From positions 434,001 to 498,000 of the forward strand of contig NZ_AUBD01000001.1 in assembly GCF_000429065.1 (NCBI RefSeq): DNA of 64,000 nucleotides. Direction: 5' to 3'. The translations under genes were made by a program, and so were the position numbers. Source of the DNA: Silanimonas lenta DSM 16282 (GTDB lineage Bacteria > Pseudomonadota > Gammaproteobacteria > Xanthomonadales > Xanthomonadaceae). Below, piece by piece: positions 25,344-34,052 of the stretch (its first letter is position 1; every line of letters begins with the position of its first letter). The notes under the pieces are model-generated. The model had not been told where the DNA came from. It saw only the letters and a program-made list of their open reading frames with translations, and made no database searches.

Positions 25344-26534
25344 ATGCACCTTGCCCGCCCGCTCCTCGTCTCCGCCCTGCTCGCCGCCCTCGCCGCCCCG
25401 GCCCGCGCCGAGGTGCCGATCGACGTGATCGGCAACACCGAGCTCTATTTCGACGCCCTGGTGCATTTCGACCTGTACCAGTACCGCAATGACATCCGCC
25501 GCGCCGACGGCCTGCCCCTCACCCCGGCCCAACTGGCGGCCAACACCCTGTCGAACAACGGCCAGCTGCGCCGCGGCGAGCTGATCTTCCGCGGCAAGAC
25601 TCCCACCGGCGAATGGCAGGTGGGCTACGACACCGTGGGCAGCCGCGGCTCGGGCCGCAATGGCCGCTGGCTGGACGTGAGCTACCGCGGCCGCATCAAC
25701 GCCGACTGGACCTACCGCGTGGGCCAGTTCAAGCAGCCGAACAGCCTCGAGGAGCTGAGCACCACCCGCAACAACGAGTTCATCTCCAAGGCCACCATCA
25801 CCAATGCCTATGGCCTTTCCCGCCGCATCGGCGCGGAACTGGCCTACACCAGCCCGACGGTCACCCTCACCGGCACCTGGTTCACCCGCGAGATCAACGT
25901 GAACCAGCGCGTGGGCACCGGCTGGGGCACCCGCGCCACCTGGGCCCCGGTGCTCGACCTCGAGGCCGGCCGCGCCCTGCACCTCGGCGCCTCGGCCGTG
26001 CGCGTCGATGCGCTGGGCGACCGGTTCAGCCTCTCCGCCCGCCCGCAGGCCGACATCGTGAGCTTCAACGGCATCTCGGCCAGCCTCACCGATGCCCGCG
26101 ACACCACCATCGGCGGCCTCGAGGCCGTGTGGTTCGACGGCCCGGTGAAGCTGATGGGCGAATACATGGCCTCGCGCACCCGCCGCCACGGCCAGCCCGC
26201 CTACGACACCGACGGCTGGTACGTCTCGGCCCTCTACACCCTGGGGCCGGAGAAATACGGCTACCGCGGCGGCCTTTACACCACCTCGATGCCGGAAGAC
26301 CCGGTGCGCGGCCTCTGGCAGCTCGGCCTGCGCTACGACCATCTCGACGCCAACGACGGCGCGGTGCTGGGCGGCGTGCAGAAGGCCCTCACCCTCGGCG
26401 TGAACTGGTACATCCGCAGCAACTTCCGCCTCTCGGCCAACTACGTGAAGGTGGACAGCGAGCGCAGCCAGTCCGGCGTGCTGATCCAGAACAGGCCGGA
26501 CATCCTCGAACTGCGCGGCCAGATCACCATCTGA
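25344..26534 (+). CDS. OprP/OprO-like outer-membrane porin, phosphate-linked
   Basis: The 396-residue protein has a Sec signal peptide (about 1-21, ending APARA) and a 16-strand-type barrel without the coiled-coil of the other porin: ELYFDALVHFDLYQYRNDIRR, LRRGELIFRGKTPTGEWQVG, RVGQFKQPNSLEELSTTRN and a final LELRGQITI. FKQPNSLEE...T is the characteristic Porin_O_P element. Position 77 bp before pstS and the PhoB-like promoter suggest it lets phosphate or polyphosphate cross the outer membrane during starvation; this is inference from context. Confidence 0.88.
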   Translation: MHLARPLLVSALLAALAAPARAEVPIDVIGNTELYFDALVHFDLYQYRNDIRRADGLPLTPAQLAANTLSNNGQLRRGELIFRGKTPTGEWQVGYDTVGSRGSGRNGRWLDVSYRGRINADWTYRVGQFKQPNSLEELSTTRNNEFISKATITNAYGLSRRIGAELAYTSPTVTLTGTWFTREINVNQRVGTGWGTRATWAPVLDLEAGRALHLGASAVRVDALGDRFSLSARPQADIVSFNGISASLTDARDTTIGGLEAVWFDGPVKLMGEYMASRTRRHGQPAYDTDGWYVSALYTLGPEKYGYRGGLYTTSMPEDPVRGLWQLGLRYDHLDANDGAVLGGVQKALTLGVNWYIRSNFRLSANYVKVDSERSQSGVLIQNRPDILELRGQITI

Positions 26535-26537
26535 GCC

Positions 26538-26571
26538 CTGTCACGGAACCGACACCGACCTGACACATACT
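26538..26571 (+). promoter_or_regulatory. PhoB-box-like promoter of the pst operon
   Basis: Three heptamers at exact 11-bp spacing, CTGTCAC (26538), CCGACAC (26549) and CTGACAC (26560), follow the PhoB half-site consensus CTGTCA[TC]. A -10-like CATACT (26566-26571) starts 10 bp after the second heptamer. The pstS ATG is 40 bp further on. This is the best PhoB box in the window and indicates phosphate-starvation control of the pst operon. Confidence 0.78.
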
Positions 26572-26611
26572 GACTGGCCGGCGCCGCAAGGCCCCGGCCC
26601 GGGAGCCCAAC

Positions 26612-27631
26612 GTGATCCGTACCCTCACCCGCACCTTCGCCCTGCTCGCCGGCCTCGCCCTGGCCGCCCCGGGTCTCCATGCCCAGAACATCAATGGCGC
26701 CGGCGCCACCTTCGTGTTCCCGGCCATGTCGAAGTGGTCCAGCGACTACGCCGCCGCCGGCAAGGGCCGCGTCAACTACCAGAGCATCGGCTCGGGCGGC
26801 GGCATCGCCCAGGCCAAGGCCGGCACCGTGGACTTCGGCTCCACCGACGCCCCGCTTCCGCCGGAGGAACTGGCCGCCAGCAAGCTCATCCAGTTCCCCT
26901 CGGTGATCGGCGGCGTGGTGCCGGTGGTCAACCTGCGCGGCGTGGCGCCGGGCCAGCTGCGCCTCACCGGCGAGCTCGTCGCCGACATCTACCTTGGCAA
27001 GATCACCCGCTGGGACGATCCCCGCATCGCCGAACTGAACCCGGGCCTGGCCCTGCCGGCCACCACTATCCGCGTGGTCTACCGCTCCGACGGCTCGGGC
27101 ACCACCTACAACTTCGTGCACTACCTCTCGAAGGTCAGCCCCGAGTGGAAGCAGAAAGTGGGGTTCGGCACCGCCGTGCGCTGGCCCACCGGCTTCGGCG
27201 GCCGCGGCAACGAGGGCGTCTCGGCCTACGTCAAGCAGCTGCAGGGCTCGATCGGCTACGTCGAGCTCAGCTATGCGCTCACCAACAGCATGACCTATGC
27301 CTCGATGCGGAATGCCGCGGGCAACTGGGTGCAGCCCAGCATCGCCAGCTTCCGCGCCGCCGCCGACAGCGCCGACTGGAAGAACGCCACCGACTTCAGC
27401 CTGGTGATCACCAACGCCCCGGGCGAGGCCGCCTGGCCGATCGCTGCCACCAACTTCATCCTGCTGCCGGCCCAGCCCCGCGACCCGGCCAAGGCCCGGG
27501 CGGTGATCGACTTCTTCGACTGGGCCTACGCCAACGGCGATGCCGCGGTCGAGGCCCTGGGCTACGTGCCCCTGCCCGACGATCTGGTGGCCCAGGTGAA
27601 GGCCTACTGGGCCGAGAAGCTGCCCCGCTGA
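26612..27631 (+). CDS. pstS: Periplasmic phosphate-binding protein, first copy
   Basis: PstS captures inorganic phosphate for the PstCAB importer. The 339-residue protein has a Sec signal peptide (about 1-24, ending LHA-QN) with no lipobox, so it should be soluble. Phosphate ligand regions are visible: GAGATFVFPAMSKW, IGSGGGIAQAKAG followed by DFGSTDAP, and YRSDGSGTTYNFVHYLS. The C-terminal PLPDDLVAQVKAYWAEKLP is typical. A second, lipoprotein copy follows 26 bp downstream and shares an 85-bp identical stretch. Confidence 0.96.
   Translation: MIRTLTRTFALLAGLALAAPGLHAQNINGAGATFVFPAMSKWSSDYAAAGKGRVNYQSIGSGGGIAQAKAGTVDFGSTDAPLPPEELAASKLIQFPSVIGGVVPVVNLRGVAPGQLRLTGELVADIYLGKITRWDDPRIAELNPGLALPATTIRVVYRSDGSGTTYNFVHYLSKVSPEWKQKVGFGTAVRWPTGFGGRGNEGVSAYVKQLQGSIGYVELSYALTNSMTYASMRNAAGNWVQPSIASFRAAADSADWKNATDFSLVITNAPGEAAWPIAATNFILLPAQPRDPAKARAVIDFFDWAYANGDAAVEALGYVPLPDDLVAQVKAYWAEKLPR
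26772..26856 (+). repeat. 85-bp exact repeat, copy 1 (inside first pstS)
   Basis: The 85 bases here are identical to 27863-27947, 1091 bp downstream in the second pstS, including all synonymous positions across about 28 codons of the phosphate-binding GSGGGIAQAKAG region. Flanking parts of the two genes differ clearly, so this looks like gene conversion or a conserved patch of a recent duplication. Confidence 0.9.
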
Positions 27632-27657
27632 TCCCGAATCCCTGACGGAGTCCACCC

Positions 27658-28725
27658 ATGACCTCGATGCTGCTGCGCACCACCCTCCTCCTCGGCACCG
27701 TCGGCCTGCTCGCCGCCTGCGGCGCCTCGCCCGCCCCGCAGGAAGGGGCCGAGGCCCCGGCCCGCAGCGCCCGCATCGATGTCACCGGCGCCGGCGCCAC
27801 CTTCGTCTTCCCGCTGCTCTCCAAGTGGTCCACCGACTACGCCGCCGCCACCGGCCACCGCATCAACTACCAGAGCATCGGCTCGGGCGGCGGCATCGCC
27901 CAGGCCAAGGCCGGCACCGTGGACTTCGGCTCCACCGACGCCCCGCTCGCGCCGGAGGAGCTCGCCGCGGCCAACCTCGGCCAGTTCCCCTCGGTGGTGG
28001 GCGGCGTGGTGCCGGTGGTGAACCTCGAGGGCGTGGCCGATGGCCAGCTGCGCCTCACCGGCGAGCTCGTCGCCGACATCTACCTTGGCCGCATCCAGCG
28101 CTGGAACGACCCGGCCATCGTCGAGATCAATCCCGGCGTGAGCCTGCCCGACACCAGCATCCGCGTGGTCTACCGCTCCGACGGCTCGGGCACCACCTTC
28201 AACTTCGTCAACTACCTCTCGCAGGTCAGCCCGGCCTGGCTGGAAACGGTGGGCCAGCCCGGCACCGCGGTGAAGTGGCCCACCGGCGTGGGCGGCAAGG
28301 GCAACGAGGGCGTGGCGGCCTACACCAAGCAGCTGCCCGGCGCCATCGGCTACGTCGAGTTGAGCTACGCGCTGCAGAACAACATGACCACGGTGAGCCT
28401 GCGGAACGCCGCCGGCAACTGGGTGCGGCCGAACATCGAGAGCTTCCAGGCCGCCGCCGCCAGCGCCGACTGGGCGAATGCCAAGGACTTCCATCTCGTC
28501 ATCACCAATGCCCCGGGCGAGGCCGCCTGGCCGATCGCCGCCACCAACTTCATCCTGCTCTCGAAGGCGCCGCGCAACCCGGCCCGCGCCCGCGCCGTGC
28601 TCGACTTCTTCCGCTGGGGCTATGCCGAGGGCGATGCCCGGGCCCAGGAACTCGGCTATGTGCCGCTGCCGCCCGAGCTGGTGGCCCAGGTCGAGGCCTA
28701 CTGGGGCGAGAACTTCCGTTTCTGA
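27658..28725 (+). CDS. pstS: Phosphate-binding lipoprotein, second PstS copy
   Basis: The 355-residue paralogue of the preceding protein has a lipoprotein signal peptide with lipobox LLAAC (Cys21), a short Ala/Pro/Glu-rich linker, and the PstS fold: GAGATFVFPLLSKW, IGSGGGIAQAKAG and YRSDGSGTTFNFVNYLS. It is expected to be membrane-anchored, while the first copy is soluble. Both may deliver phosphate to one PstCAB channel, possibly with different affinity or location. A hairpin lies between this gene and pstC. Confidence 0.95.
   Translation: MTSMLLRTTLLLGTVGLLAACGASPAPQEGAEAPARSARIDVTGAGATFVFPLLSKWSTDYAAATGHRINYQSIGSGGGIAQAKAGTVDFGSTDAPLAPEELAAANLGQFPSVVGGVVPVVNLEGVADGQLRLTGELVADIYLGRIQRWNDPAIVEINPGVSLPDTSIRVVYRSDGSGTTFNFVNYLSQVSPAWLETVGQPGTAVKWPTGVGGKGNEGVAAYTKQLPGAIGYVELSYALQNNMTTVSLRNAAGNWVRPNIESFQAAAASADWANAKDFHLVITNAPGEAAWPIAATNFILLSKAPRNPARARAVLDFFRWGYAEGDARAQELGYVPLPPELVAQVEAYWGENFRF
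27863..27947 (+). repeat. 85-bp exact repeat, copy 2 (inside second pstS)
   Basis: This is the second copy of the 85-bp sequence at 26772-26856. Shorter identical blocks between the two genes follow, for example about 48 bp encoding GQLRLTGELVADIYLG and about 40 bp encoding IRVVYRSDGSGTT. Confidence 0.9.
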
Positions 28726-28755
28726 TCCCCGGTACAATCCGCGCTTCGCCCTTCC

Positions 28756-28800
28756 GGGCGCCGCGCCTGCCCCGCCGGCAGGTCCGGCGCCCCTCGTTTT
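28756..28800 (+). terminator. Strong hairpin between second pstS and pstC (terminator or attenuator)
   Basis: Outer arms GGGCGCC (28756-28762) and GGCGCCC (28786-28792) and inner arms CCTGCC (28766-28771) and GGCAGG (28777-28782) form a two-part stem with a 5-base loop, followed by CTCG and four T. It sits 31 bp after the pstS stop and 33 bp before the pstC ATG. In pst operons such a structure can make the abundant binding protein mRNA outlast or exceed the permease mRNA. Confidence 0.5.
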
Positions 28801-28825
28801 CGATCGATCCCGCCGGTAGCTCCCG

Positions 28826-29785
28826 ATGGCGCCCGCCACCTCCGAACTCGACCTCCTCGCCCGCCGCGATGCCCGCGCCGACCGGCTGTTCCGCCTGAGC
28901 GTGGCAGCCGCCGGCTTCTTCGTGCTGGCCGGCCTGGTGGGCGCGGCGCTGACCATGGCCTGGGGCGGTCGCGAGGCCTTCGCCACCTTCGGCAGCGGCT
29001 TCTTCACCTCCGACAACTGGGACCCGGGCAACCTCGTCTTCGGCGGTCTTGCCCCCATCGTCGGCACCCTGATCACCGCCGCCATCGCCCTGCTGATCGC
29101 CGTGCCGGTGAGCTTCGGCATCGCGCTCTTCCTCACCGAGGTCGCGCCGCCCTGGCTGCGTGGCCCGGTGTCCACCGCCATCGAGCTGCTCGCCGGCATC
29201 CCCTCGATCATCTACGGCATGTGGGGCCTGTTCGTGCTGGTGCCCTTCCTTTCCCAGCACGTCTACCCGGCGCTCAGCGAGCATGGCTCGAAACTGCCCC
29301 TCATCGGCAGCTGGTTCGACGCCCCGCCGATCGGCATCGGCATGCTCACCGCCGGCCTCGTGCTGTCGATCATGATCATCCCCTTCATCGCCTCGGTGAT
29401 GCGCGAGGTCTTCCTCACCGTGCCCACCCGGCTCAAGGAGTCGGCCTACGCCCTCGGCTCCACCACCTTCGAGGTGGTCTGGGACATCGTGCTGCCCTAC
29501 ACCCGCTCGGCGGTGATCGGCGGCATCTTCCTCGGCCTCGGCCGGGCGCTCGGCGAGACCATGGCCGTCACCTTCGTGCTCGGCAACGCCAACCGCCTCG
29601 CCAACCTGCTCGAGCCCTCCAGCTCGATCGCCGCCACCATAGCCAACGAGTTCGGCGAGGCCTTCGCCGACCTGCACCGCAGCTCGCTGCTGGCCCTCGG
29701 CTTCGTGCTCTTCATCGTCACCTTCGTCGTGCTCAGCATCGCCAAGCTCATGCTGATGAGCCTCAAGCGCCGGGAGGGCAAGTAA
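28826..29785 (+). CDS. pstC: Phosphate ABC transporter permease PstC
   Basis: PstC is one of the two membrane subunits of the phosphate importer. The 319-residue protein has six main hydrophobic segments and the ABC-importer coupling loop ESAYALGSTTFEVVWDIVLPY followed by GRALGETMAVTFVLGN, which matches PstC. LLAGIPSIIYGMWGLFVLVP is another family signature. Its stop overlaps the pstA start as TAATG. Confidence 0.96.
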   Translation: MAPATSELDLLARRDARADRLFRLSVAAAGFFVLAGLVGAALTMAWGGREAFATFGSGFFTSDNWDPGNLVFGGLAPIVGTLITAAIALLIAVPVSFGIALFLTEVAPPWLRGPVSTAIELLAGIPSIIYGMWGLFVLVPFLSQHVYPALSEHGSKLPLIGSWFDAPPIGIGMLTAGLVLSIMIIPFIASVMREVFLTVPTRLKESAYALGSTTFEVVWDIVLPYTRSAVIGGIFLGLGRALGETMAVTFVLGNANRLANLLEPSSSIAATIANEFGEAFADLHRSSLLALGFVLFIVTFVVLSIAKLMLMSLKRREGK

Positions 29786-30741
29786 TGGACCTCGCCGTCG
29801 CCGAAGGCCTCTACCGCCGCCGCCGCCTCGTCAATGCCGCCGCCCTGGTGCTCTCCGGCGGCGCGGCGCTGATCGGCCTGTTCTTCCTCGGCTGGATCCT
29901 GCTCACCACGCTCTCGAAGGGACTGAATGGCCTGAGCCTCGCCCTGTTCACCGAGATGACGCCGCCCCCGGGCGCCGAGGTGGGCGTGGGCGGCCTGCTC
30001 AATGCCATCGTCGGCAGCATCATCATGTGCGTGCTGGCGGTGCTGCTCGCCGCACCCGTCGGCATCGCCGCCGGCACCTACCTCGCCGAGTACGCCAATT
30101 TCCGCAAGATCGGCGCGGTGATCCGCTTCGTCAACGACATCCTGCTCTCGGCGCCCTCCATCGTGCTCGGCCTGTTCGTCTACATGCTGCTGATCGCCAC
30201 CCCGCGCCAGCTCGCCGGGGCGATCCAGTCCACCGAGGTCGGGCAGCAGGGCGCGCTGGCGGCCTTCGCCGGCTGGCTGGAGGGCATCTCCGGCTTCTCC
30301 GCCATCGCCGGCGCCGTGGCGCTCGGCTTCATCGTGCTGCCGGTGGTGGTGCGCACCACCGACGAAATGCTGCGCCTGGTGCCGCCACAGATGCGCGAGG
30401 CCGCCCTCTCGCTCGGCATCCCGCAGTGGAAGGTCACGGTGAACGTACTCTACCGCGCCGCCCTCTCCGGCATCCTCACCGGCGTGATGCTGGGCCTCGC
30501 CCGCATCTCCGGCGAAACCGCCCCGCTGCTGTTCACGGCCTTCAACAACAGTTTCTGGAGCCTCGATCTTGGCGAGCCCATGGCCAACCTGCCGGTCACG
30601 GTCTACCAGTTCGCCATGAGCCCCTTCGAGAACTGGCAGCTGCTGGCCTGGGCCGGCGCCTTCCTCGTCACCTGCTTCGTCCTGCTGGTCAGCGTCCTGG
30701 CCCGCACCCTCCTGCTGCGCAAGAAGATGAGCCATGACTAA
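29785..30741 (+). CDS. pstA: Phosphate ABC transporter permease PstA
   Basis: The 318-residue partner permease has six hydrophobic segments, a [20 protein letters not shown] segment, and the coupling region [21 protein letters not shown] followed by [19 protein letters not shown]. The periplasmic loop (residues 45-65, [15 protein letters not shown]) is typical of PstA. The ATG at 29785 overlaps the pstC stop; the frame is open further upstream, but that part is antisense-free shadow of pstC. The C-terminus overlaps pstB by 8 bp. Confidence 0.96.
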   Translation: MDLAVAEGLYRRRRLVNAAALVLSGGAALIGLFFLGWILLTTLSKGLNGLSLALFTEMTPPPGAEVGVGGLLNAIVGSIIMCVLAVLLAAPVGIAAGTYLAEYANFRKIGAVIRFVNDILLSAPSIVLGLFVYMLLIATPRQLAGAIQSTEVGQQGALAAFAGWLEGISGFSAIAGAVALGFIVLPVVVRTTDEMLRLVPPQMREAALSLGIPQWKVTVNVLYRAALSGILTGVMLGLARISGETAPLLFTAFNNSFWSLDLGEPMANLPVTVYQFAMSPFENWQLLAWAGAFLVTCFVLLVSVLARTLLLRKKMSHD

Positions 30742-31549
30742 CGTGCAGATCGCCCTGCAGACCAGCCTTCCCGCCGCCGAGCCGGTCGCCGAGGCGCCGG
30801 CCAAGCTGGTCGCCCAGGACCTCAACTTCTTCTACGGCGAATACCGCGCGCTGAAGAACATCAATCTCGTGGTCCCGGAGAAGCGCGTCACCGCGCTGAT
30901 CGGTCCCTCGGGCTGCGGCAAGTCCACCCTGCTTCGCATCTTCAACAAGATCTACTCGATCTACCCCGGCCAGCGTGCCGAAGGGCGGATCCTGCTCGAC
31001 GGCCAGGACCTGCTCGACCCGAAGTATCCGCTCAACCGCCTGCGCAGCAAGGTGGGCATGGTGTTCCAGAAGCCGGTGCCGTTCCCGATGTCGATCTATG
31101 ACAACATCGCCTACGGCATCGGCCACTACGAGAAGCTCAAGAAATCCGAGATGGACGAGCGCGTCGAGCAGGCCCTGCGCCAGGGCGCGCTCTGGGACGA
31201 GGTCAAGGACAAGCTCAAGCAGAGCGCGCTCGGCCTCTCCGGCGGCCAGCAGCAGCGCTTGTGCATCGCCCGTGCCGTGGCGCTGAAGCCCGAGGTGATC
31301 CTGTTCGACGAGCCCACCTCGGCCCTCGACCCGATCGCCACCGGCAAGATCGAGCAGCTGATCGCCGAGTTGAAGCAGGACTTCACCATTCTGATCGTCA
31401 CCCACAACATGCAGCAGGCGGCCCGCTGTTCCGACTTCACCGCCTTCATGTACCTCGGCGAGCTGGTCGAGCACGGCGTGACCCAGCAAATCTTCACCAA
31501 ACCCTCGAAGCAGCAGACCGAGGACTACATCACGGGCCGTTTCGGCTGA
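30734..31549 (+). CDS. pstB: Phosphate ABC transporter ATP-binding protein PstB
   Basis: PstB powers phosphate uptake. The 271-residue protein has Walker [10 protein letters not shown] (57-65), a Q-loop in [19 protein letters not shown], signature LSGGQQQR (168-175), Walker [13 protein letters not shown] (189-200) and the switch histidine in [13 protein letters not shown] 25-residue Ala/Pro-rich N-terminal extension is common in this clade. It overlaps pstA by 8 bp and is followed by phoU after 16 bp. Confidence 0.97.
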   Translation: MTNVQIALQTSLPAAEPVAEAPAKLVAQDLNFFYGEYRALKNINLVVPEKRVTALIGPSGCGKSTLLRIFNKIYSIYPGQRAEGRILLDGQDLLDPKYPLNRLRSKVGMVFQKPVPFPMSIYDNIAYGIGHYEKLKKSEMDERVEQALRQGALWDEVKDKLKQSALGLSGGQQQRLCIARAVALKPEVILFDEPTSALDPIATGKIEQLIAELKQDFTILIVTHNMQQAARCSDFTAFMYLGELVEHGVTQQIFTKPSKQQTEDYITGRFG

Positions 31550-31565
31550 ACCCCCGGAGATCGCG

Positions 31566-32264
31566 ATGGCCACCTCCCACGAACACATCGTCAAGAGCTA
31601 CGACGCCGAGCTGGAGCGCATCAACGGCGAGATCACCCGCATGGGCGAAATGGCGCTCTCGCAGATCGAGGCGGCCATCGATGTGCTGCAGCGGCGCGAC
31701 AGCAAGGCCGCCGAGCGCGTCACCATCAACGACGATGCCATCGACGAACTGGAGCGCACCGTCTCCAACGACGTGCTGCGCATCCTCGCCCTGCGCCAGC
31801 CGATGGCCCGCGACCTGCGCGAGGTCTACGCCGCCCTGCGCATCGCCTCCGACATCGAGCGCATCGGCGACTACGCCTCGAACGTCGCAAAACGCTCGAT
31901 GGTGCTGAACCAGACTGCCCCGGTGGCCCCGGCCCGTGGCCTGCCCGCCCTCGCCCGCCTCGCCTCCGAGCTGCTCTCCGAGGCCCTGGAGGCCTACCGC
32001 CTGCGCGACGCCGACCGCGCGCTGGCCATGCGCAACCGCGATGCCGAGCTGGATGCCGCCTACACCAGCCTGTTCCGCGAGCTGCTCACCTACATGGCCG
32101 AGGACCCGAAGCAGATCACGCCCTGCACCCATCTGCTGTTCATGGCCAAGAACATCGAACGCATCGGCGACCATGCCACCAACATCGCCGAGAACACCTG
32201 GTTCCTGGTGCACGGCGAGCCGATGAGCGGCAACCGCGAAAAGGCCGACAAGACCAGCGAGTGA
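31566..32264 (+). CDS. phoU: Phosphate signalling protein PhoU
   Basis: PhoU links the Pst transporter to the PhoR/PhoB sensor pair and represses the Pho regulon when phosphate is plentiful. The 232-residue, all-helical protein has two PhoU repeats, each with the metal-binding pattern: [15 protein letters not shown] (about 97-111) and [15 protein letters not shown] (about 197-211). It closes the pstSSCAB-phoU operon. PhoR and PhoB themselves are not in the window. Confidence 0.96.
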   Translation: MATSHEHIVKSYDAELERINGEITRMGEMALSQIEAAIDVLQRRDSKAAERVTINDDAIDELERTVSNDVLRILALRQPMARDLREVYAALRIASDIERIGDYASNVAKRSMVLNQTAPVAPARGLPALARLASELLSEALEAYRLRDADRALAMRNRDAELDAAYTSLFRELLTYMAEDPKQITPCTHLLFMAKNIERIGDHATNIAENTWFLVHGEPMSGNREKADKTSE

Positions 32265-32301
32265 GGCCGGCCAAGCCCAGCCCGCCGCGCATTCGCAGCC
32301 G

Positions 32302-32985
32302 ATGTCCGACTTCGACGAACAGGGCCCCGAGGGCAGCCCCGCCCCGGCTGGTGCGCCCGCCATGGCCCGCCGCTTCCGCGGCTTCCTGCCGGTAGTGGTC
32401 GATGTCGAGACCGGCGGCTTCGATGCCGGCCGCCATGCGCTGCTGGAGATCGCCGCGGTGCCGATCGAGATGGACGGGGAGGGCTTCCTGTTTCCCGGCG
32501 AGACGGTGAGCGTGCATGTCGAGCCCGCGCCGGGCCTCGAGATCGATCCCAGGTCGCTGGCAGTCACCGGCATCCGGCTCGACCACCCTTTCCGCGACGC
32601 CCAGCCCGAGAGACTGGCGCTGGACCGCATCTTCATTCCGGTACGCGCGGCGGCGAAGCGCAACGGCTGCCAGCGCGCCATCCTCGTGGGCCACAACGCC
32701 CACTTCGACCTTGGCTTCCTCAATGCCGCCATTGCCCGCACCGGGCACAAGCGCAGCCCCTTCCACCCCTTCAGCACCCTGGACACGGTGACCCTGGCGG
32801 CGCTCGCCTACGGCCAGACCGTGCTGGCCAAGGCCTGCCAGGCCGCCGGCCTGCCCTGGGATGGCAACGAGGCGCACTCCGCGGTCTACGACACCGAACG
32901 CACGGCCCAGCTCTTCTGCGCGGTGATGAACCGCTGGAAGCAGTTCAACGACCTCGATCTCGCCCGCGCGGCGGCGGGCGGCTGA
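32302..32985 (+). CDS. rnt: Ribonuclease T
   Basis: RNase T is a DEDD-family 3'-5' exonuclease that trims tRNA and 5S/23S rRNA ends. The 227-residue protein shows all four acidic residues and the DEDDh histidine: [12 protein letters not shown] (Exo I), [14 protein letters not shown] (Exo II) and [16 protein letters not shown] (Exo III). The N-terminal 20 residues are variable. It follows phoU by 37 bp and may be transcribed with it. It converges with the small membrane protein gene at 8 bp. Confidence 0.94.
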   Translation: MSDFDEQGPEGSPAPAGAPAMARRFRGFLPVVVDVETGGFDAGRHALLEIAAVPIEMDGEGFLFPGETVSVHVEPAPGLEIDPRSLAVTGIRLDHPFRDAQPERLALDRIFIPVRAAAKRNGCQRAILVGHNAHFDLGFLNAAIARTGHKRSPFHPFSTLDTVTLAALAYGQTVLAKACQAAGLPWDGNEAHSAVYDTERTAQLFCAVMNRWKQFNDLDLARAAAGG

Positions 32986-32993
32986 GCCCTGCC

Positions 32994-33287
32994 TCAGCCC
33001 GGCGGCTTCGGCGCCCGCAGCCTCGCTGCACGCTCCCTCAGTCCGCGCCACAGCCCGTAGAGGCTGATGGCGATCCAGGCCAGCTGCATCAGGGTGGGAG
33101 TGAGCACATCGATGATCGAGGCGGGCGAGGCGATGATCGAGACGAGGATGAACACCGCCCCGAACAGGTTGGCGAGCTGGTAGCCGAGCGAGGCGCCATG
33201 CAGCTTTCCTGCCTGCAGCAGGAAATAGGCCAGCAGCACGAAGCCGATGCCGGAAAGACCGACGAAATCGAACCACTGCAGGCTCAT
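32994..33287 (-). CDS. CBU_0592-type small membrane protein
   Basis: This 97-residue protein has three hydrophobic helices (about 8-26, 34-57 and 63-83) and a basic tail (LRERAARLRAPK). GLSGIGFVLLAYFLLQAGKL and YQLANLFGAVFILVS match the CBU_0592 family of proteins, whose function is unknown. It overlaps the end of rlmB by 4 bp, so it is likely the last gene of the rnr-rlmB transcript. Confidence 0.75.
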   Translation of the reverse strand: MSLQWFDFVGLSGIGFVLLAYFLLQAGKLHGASLGYQLANLFGAVFILVSIIASPASIIDVLTPTLMQLAWIAISLYGLWRGLRERAARLRAPKPPG

Positions 33288-34030
33288 GCGGCCCCCCGCT
33301 GGCGCACCGCCTCGAACAGGGCCACGCCGGCGGCCACGGAGACATTGAGGCTTTCCATGTCGCCCGGCATCGGGATGCGGACCAGCTGGTCGCAGGTCTC
33401 GGCGGTGAGCCGGCGCAGGCCATCCCCTTCGCCGCCCAGCACCAGGCCCACGTTGCCCCGCAGGTCGAGGGTGTAGAACGAGTCTGATGCCGAGCCAGCG
33501 AAGCCGTACAGCCAGACGCCGAGGTCCTTCAGCTCGCGCAGCGCGCGGGCGAGATTGGTCACCTGCACCAGCGGGATGCGGTCGGCTGCCCCGGCCGAGG
33601 TCTTGCGCACGGTGGCAGTCACGCCCACGGCCTTGTCCTTCGGGATGACCACGCAGGTGACGCCCGCCGCCGCCGCGCTGCGCAGGCAGGCGCCGAGGTT
33701 GTGCGGGTCCTGCACGCCATCGAGCACGAGGACGAGCGTCCTGCCCGCCGCACCCTCGACCAGGCCCTTCAGATCCTTCTCGTCGAGCAGCTTCGCTGCC
33801 TCATAGCGGGCCGCCACCCCCTGGTGGCGGGCACCGCCGGCGATGCCCTCCAGCGATTGCGTACTCACCCGGCGCACCGGGATGCCGCAGTCCCGGGCCT
33901 CGCTCTCGATCGCGGCGAGCCTGGGGTTCTTCGCCCCGCTCTCCAGCAGAAGCTCGCGCACATGGGCGAGGTCGTGCTCGAGGGCGGAGGCCACGGCGTT
34001 GATGCCGACGATCCAGCTGGTCTTGCTCAT
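33284..34030 (-). CDS. rlmB: 23S rRNA (guanosine-2'-O-)-methyltransferase RlmB
   Basis: RlmB methylates Gm2251 of 23S rRNA. The 248-residue SPOUT enzyme has an N-terminal L30e-like substrate-binding domain (WIVGINAVASALEH) and a knotted catalytic domain with LVLDGVQDPHNLGACLRSAA, GLVLGGEGDGLRRLT and RIPMPGDMESLNVSVAAGVA. The ATG at 34030 gives the family N-terminus; an extended frame upstream overlaps rnr. It follows rnr by 22 bp, the same order as in E. coli. Confidence 0.96.
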   Translation of the reverse strand: MSKTSWIVGINAVASALEHDLAHVRELLLESGAKNPRLAAIESEARDCGIPVRRVSTQSLEGIAGGARHQGVAARYEAAKLLDEKDLKGLVEGAAGRTLVLVLDGVQDPHNLGACLRSAAAAGVTCVVIPKDKAVGVTATVRKTSAGAADRIPLVQVTNLARALRELKDLGVWLYGFAGSASDSFYTLDLRGNVGLVLGGEGDGLRRLTAETCDQLVRIPMPGDMESLNVSVAAGVALFEAVRQRGAA

Positions 34031-34052
34031 GATGGAGTCCGTGTCGTGTCCG

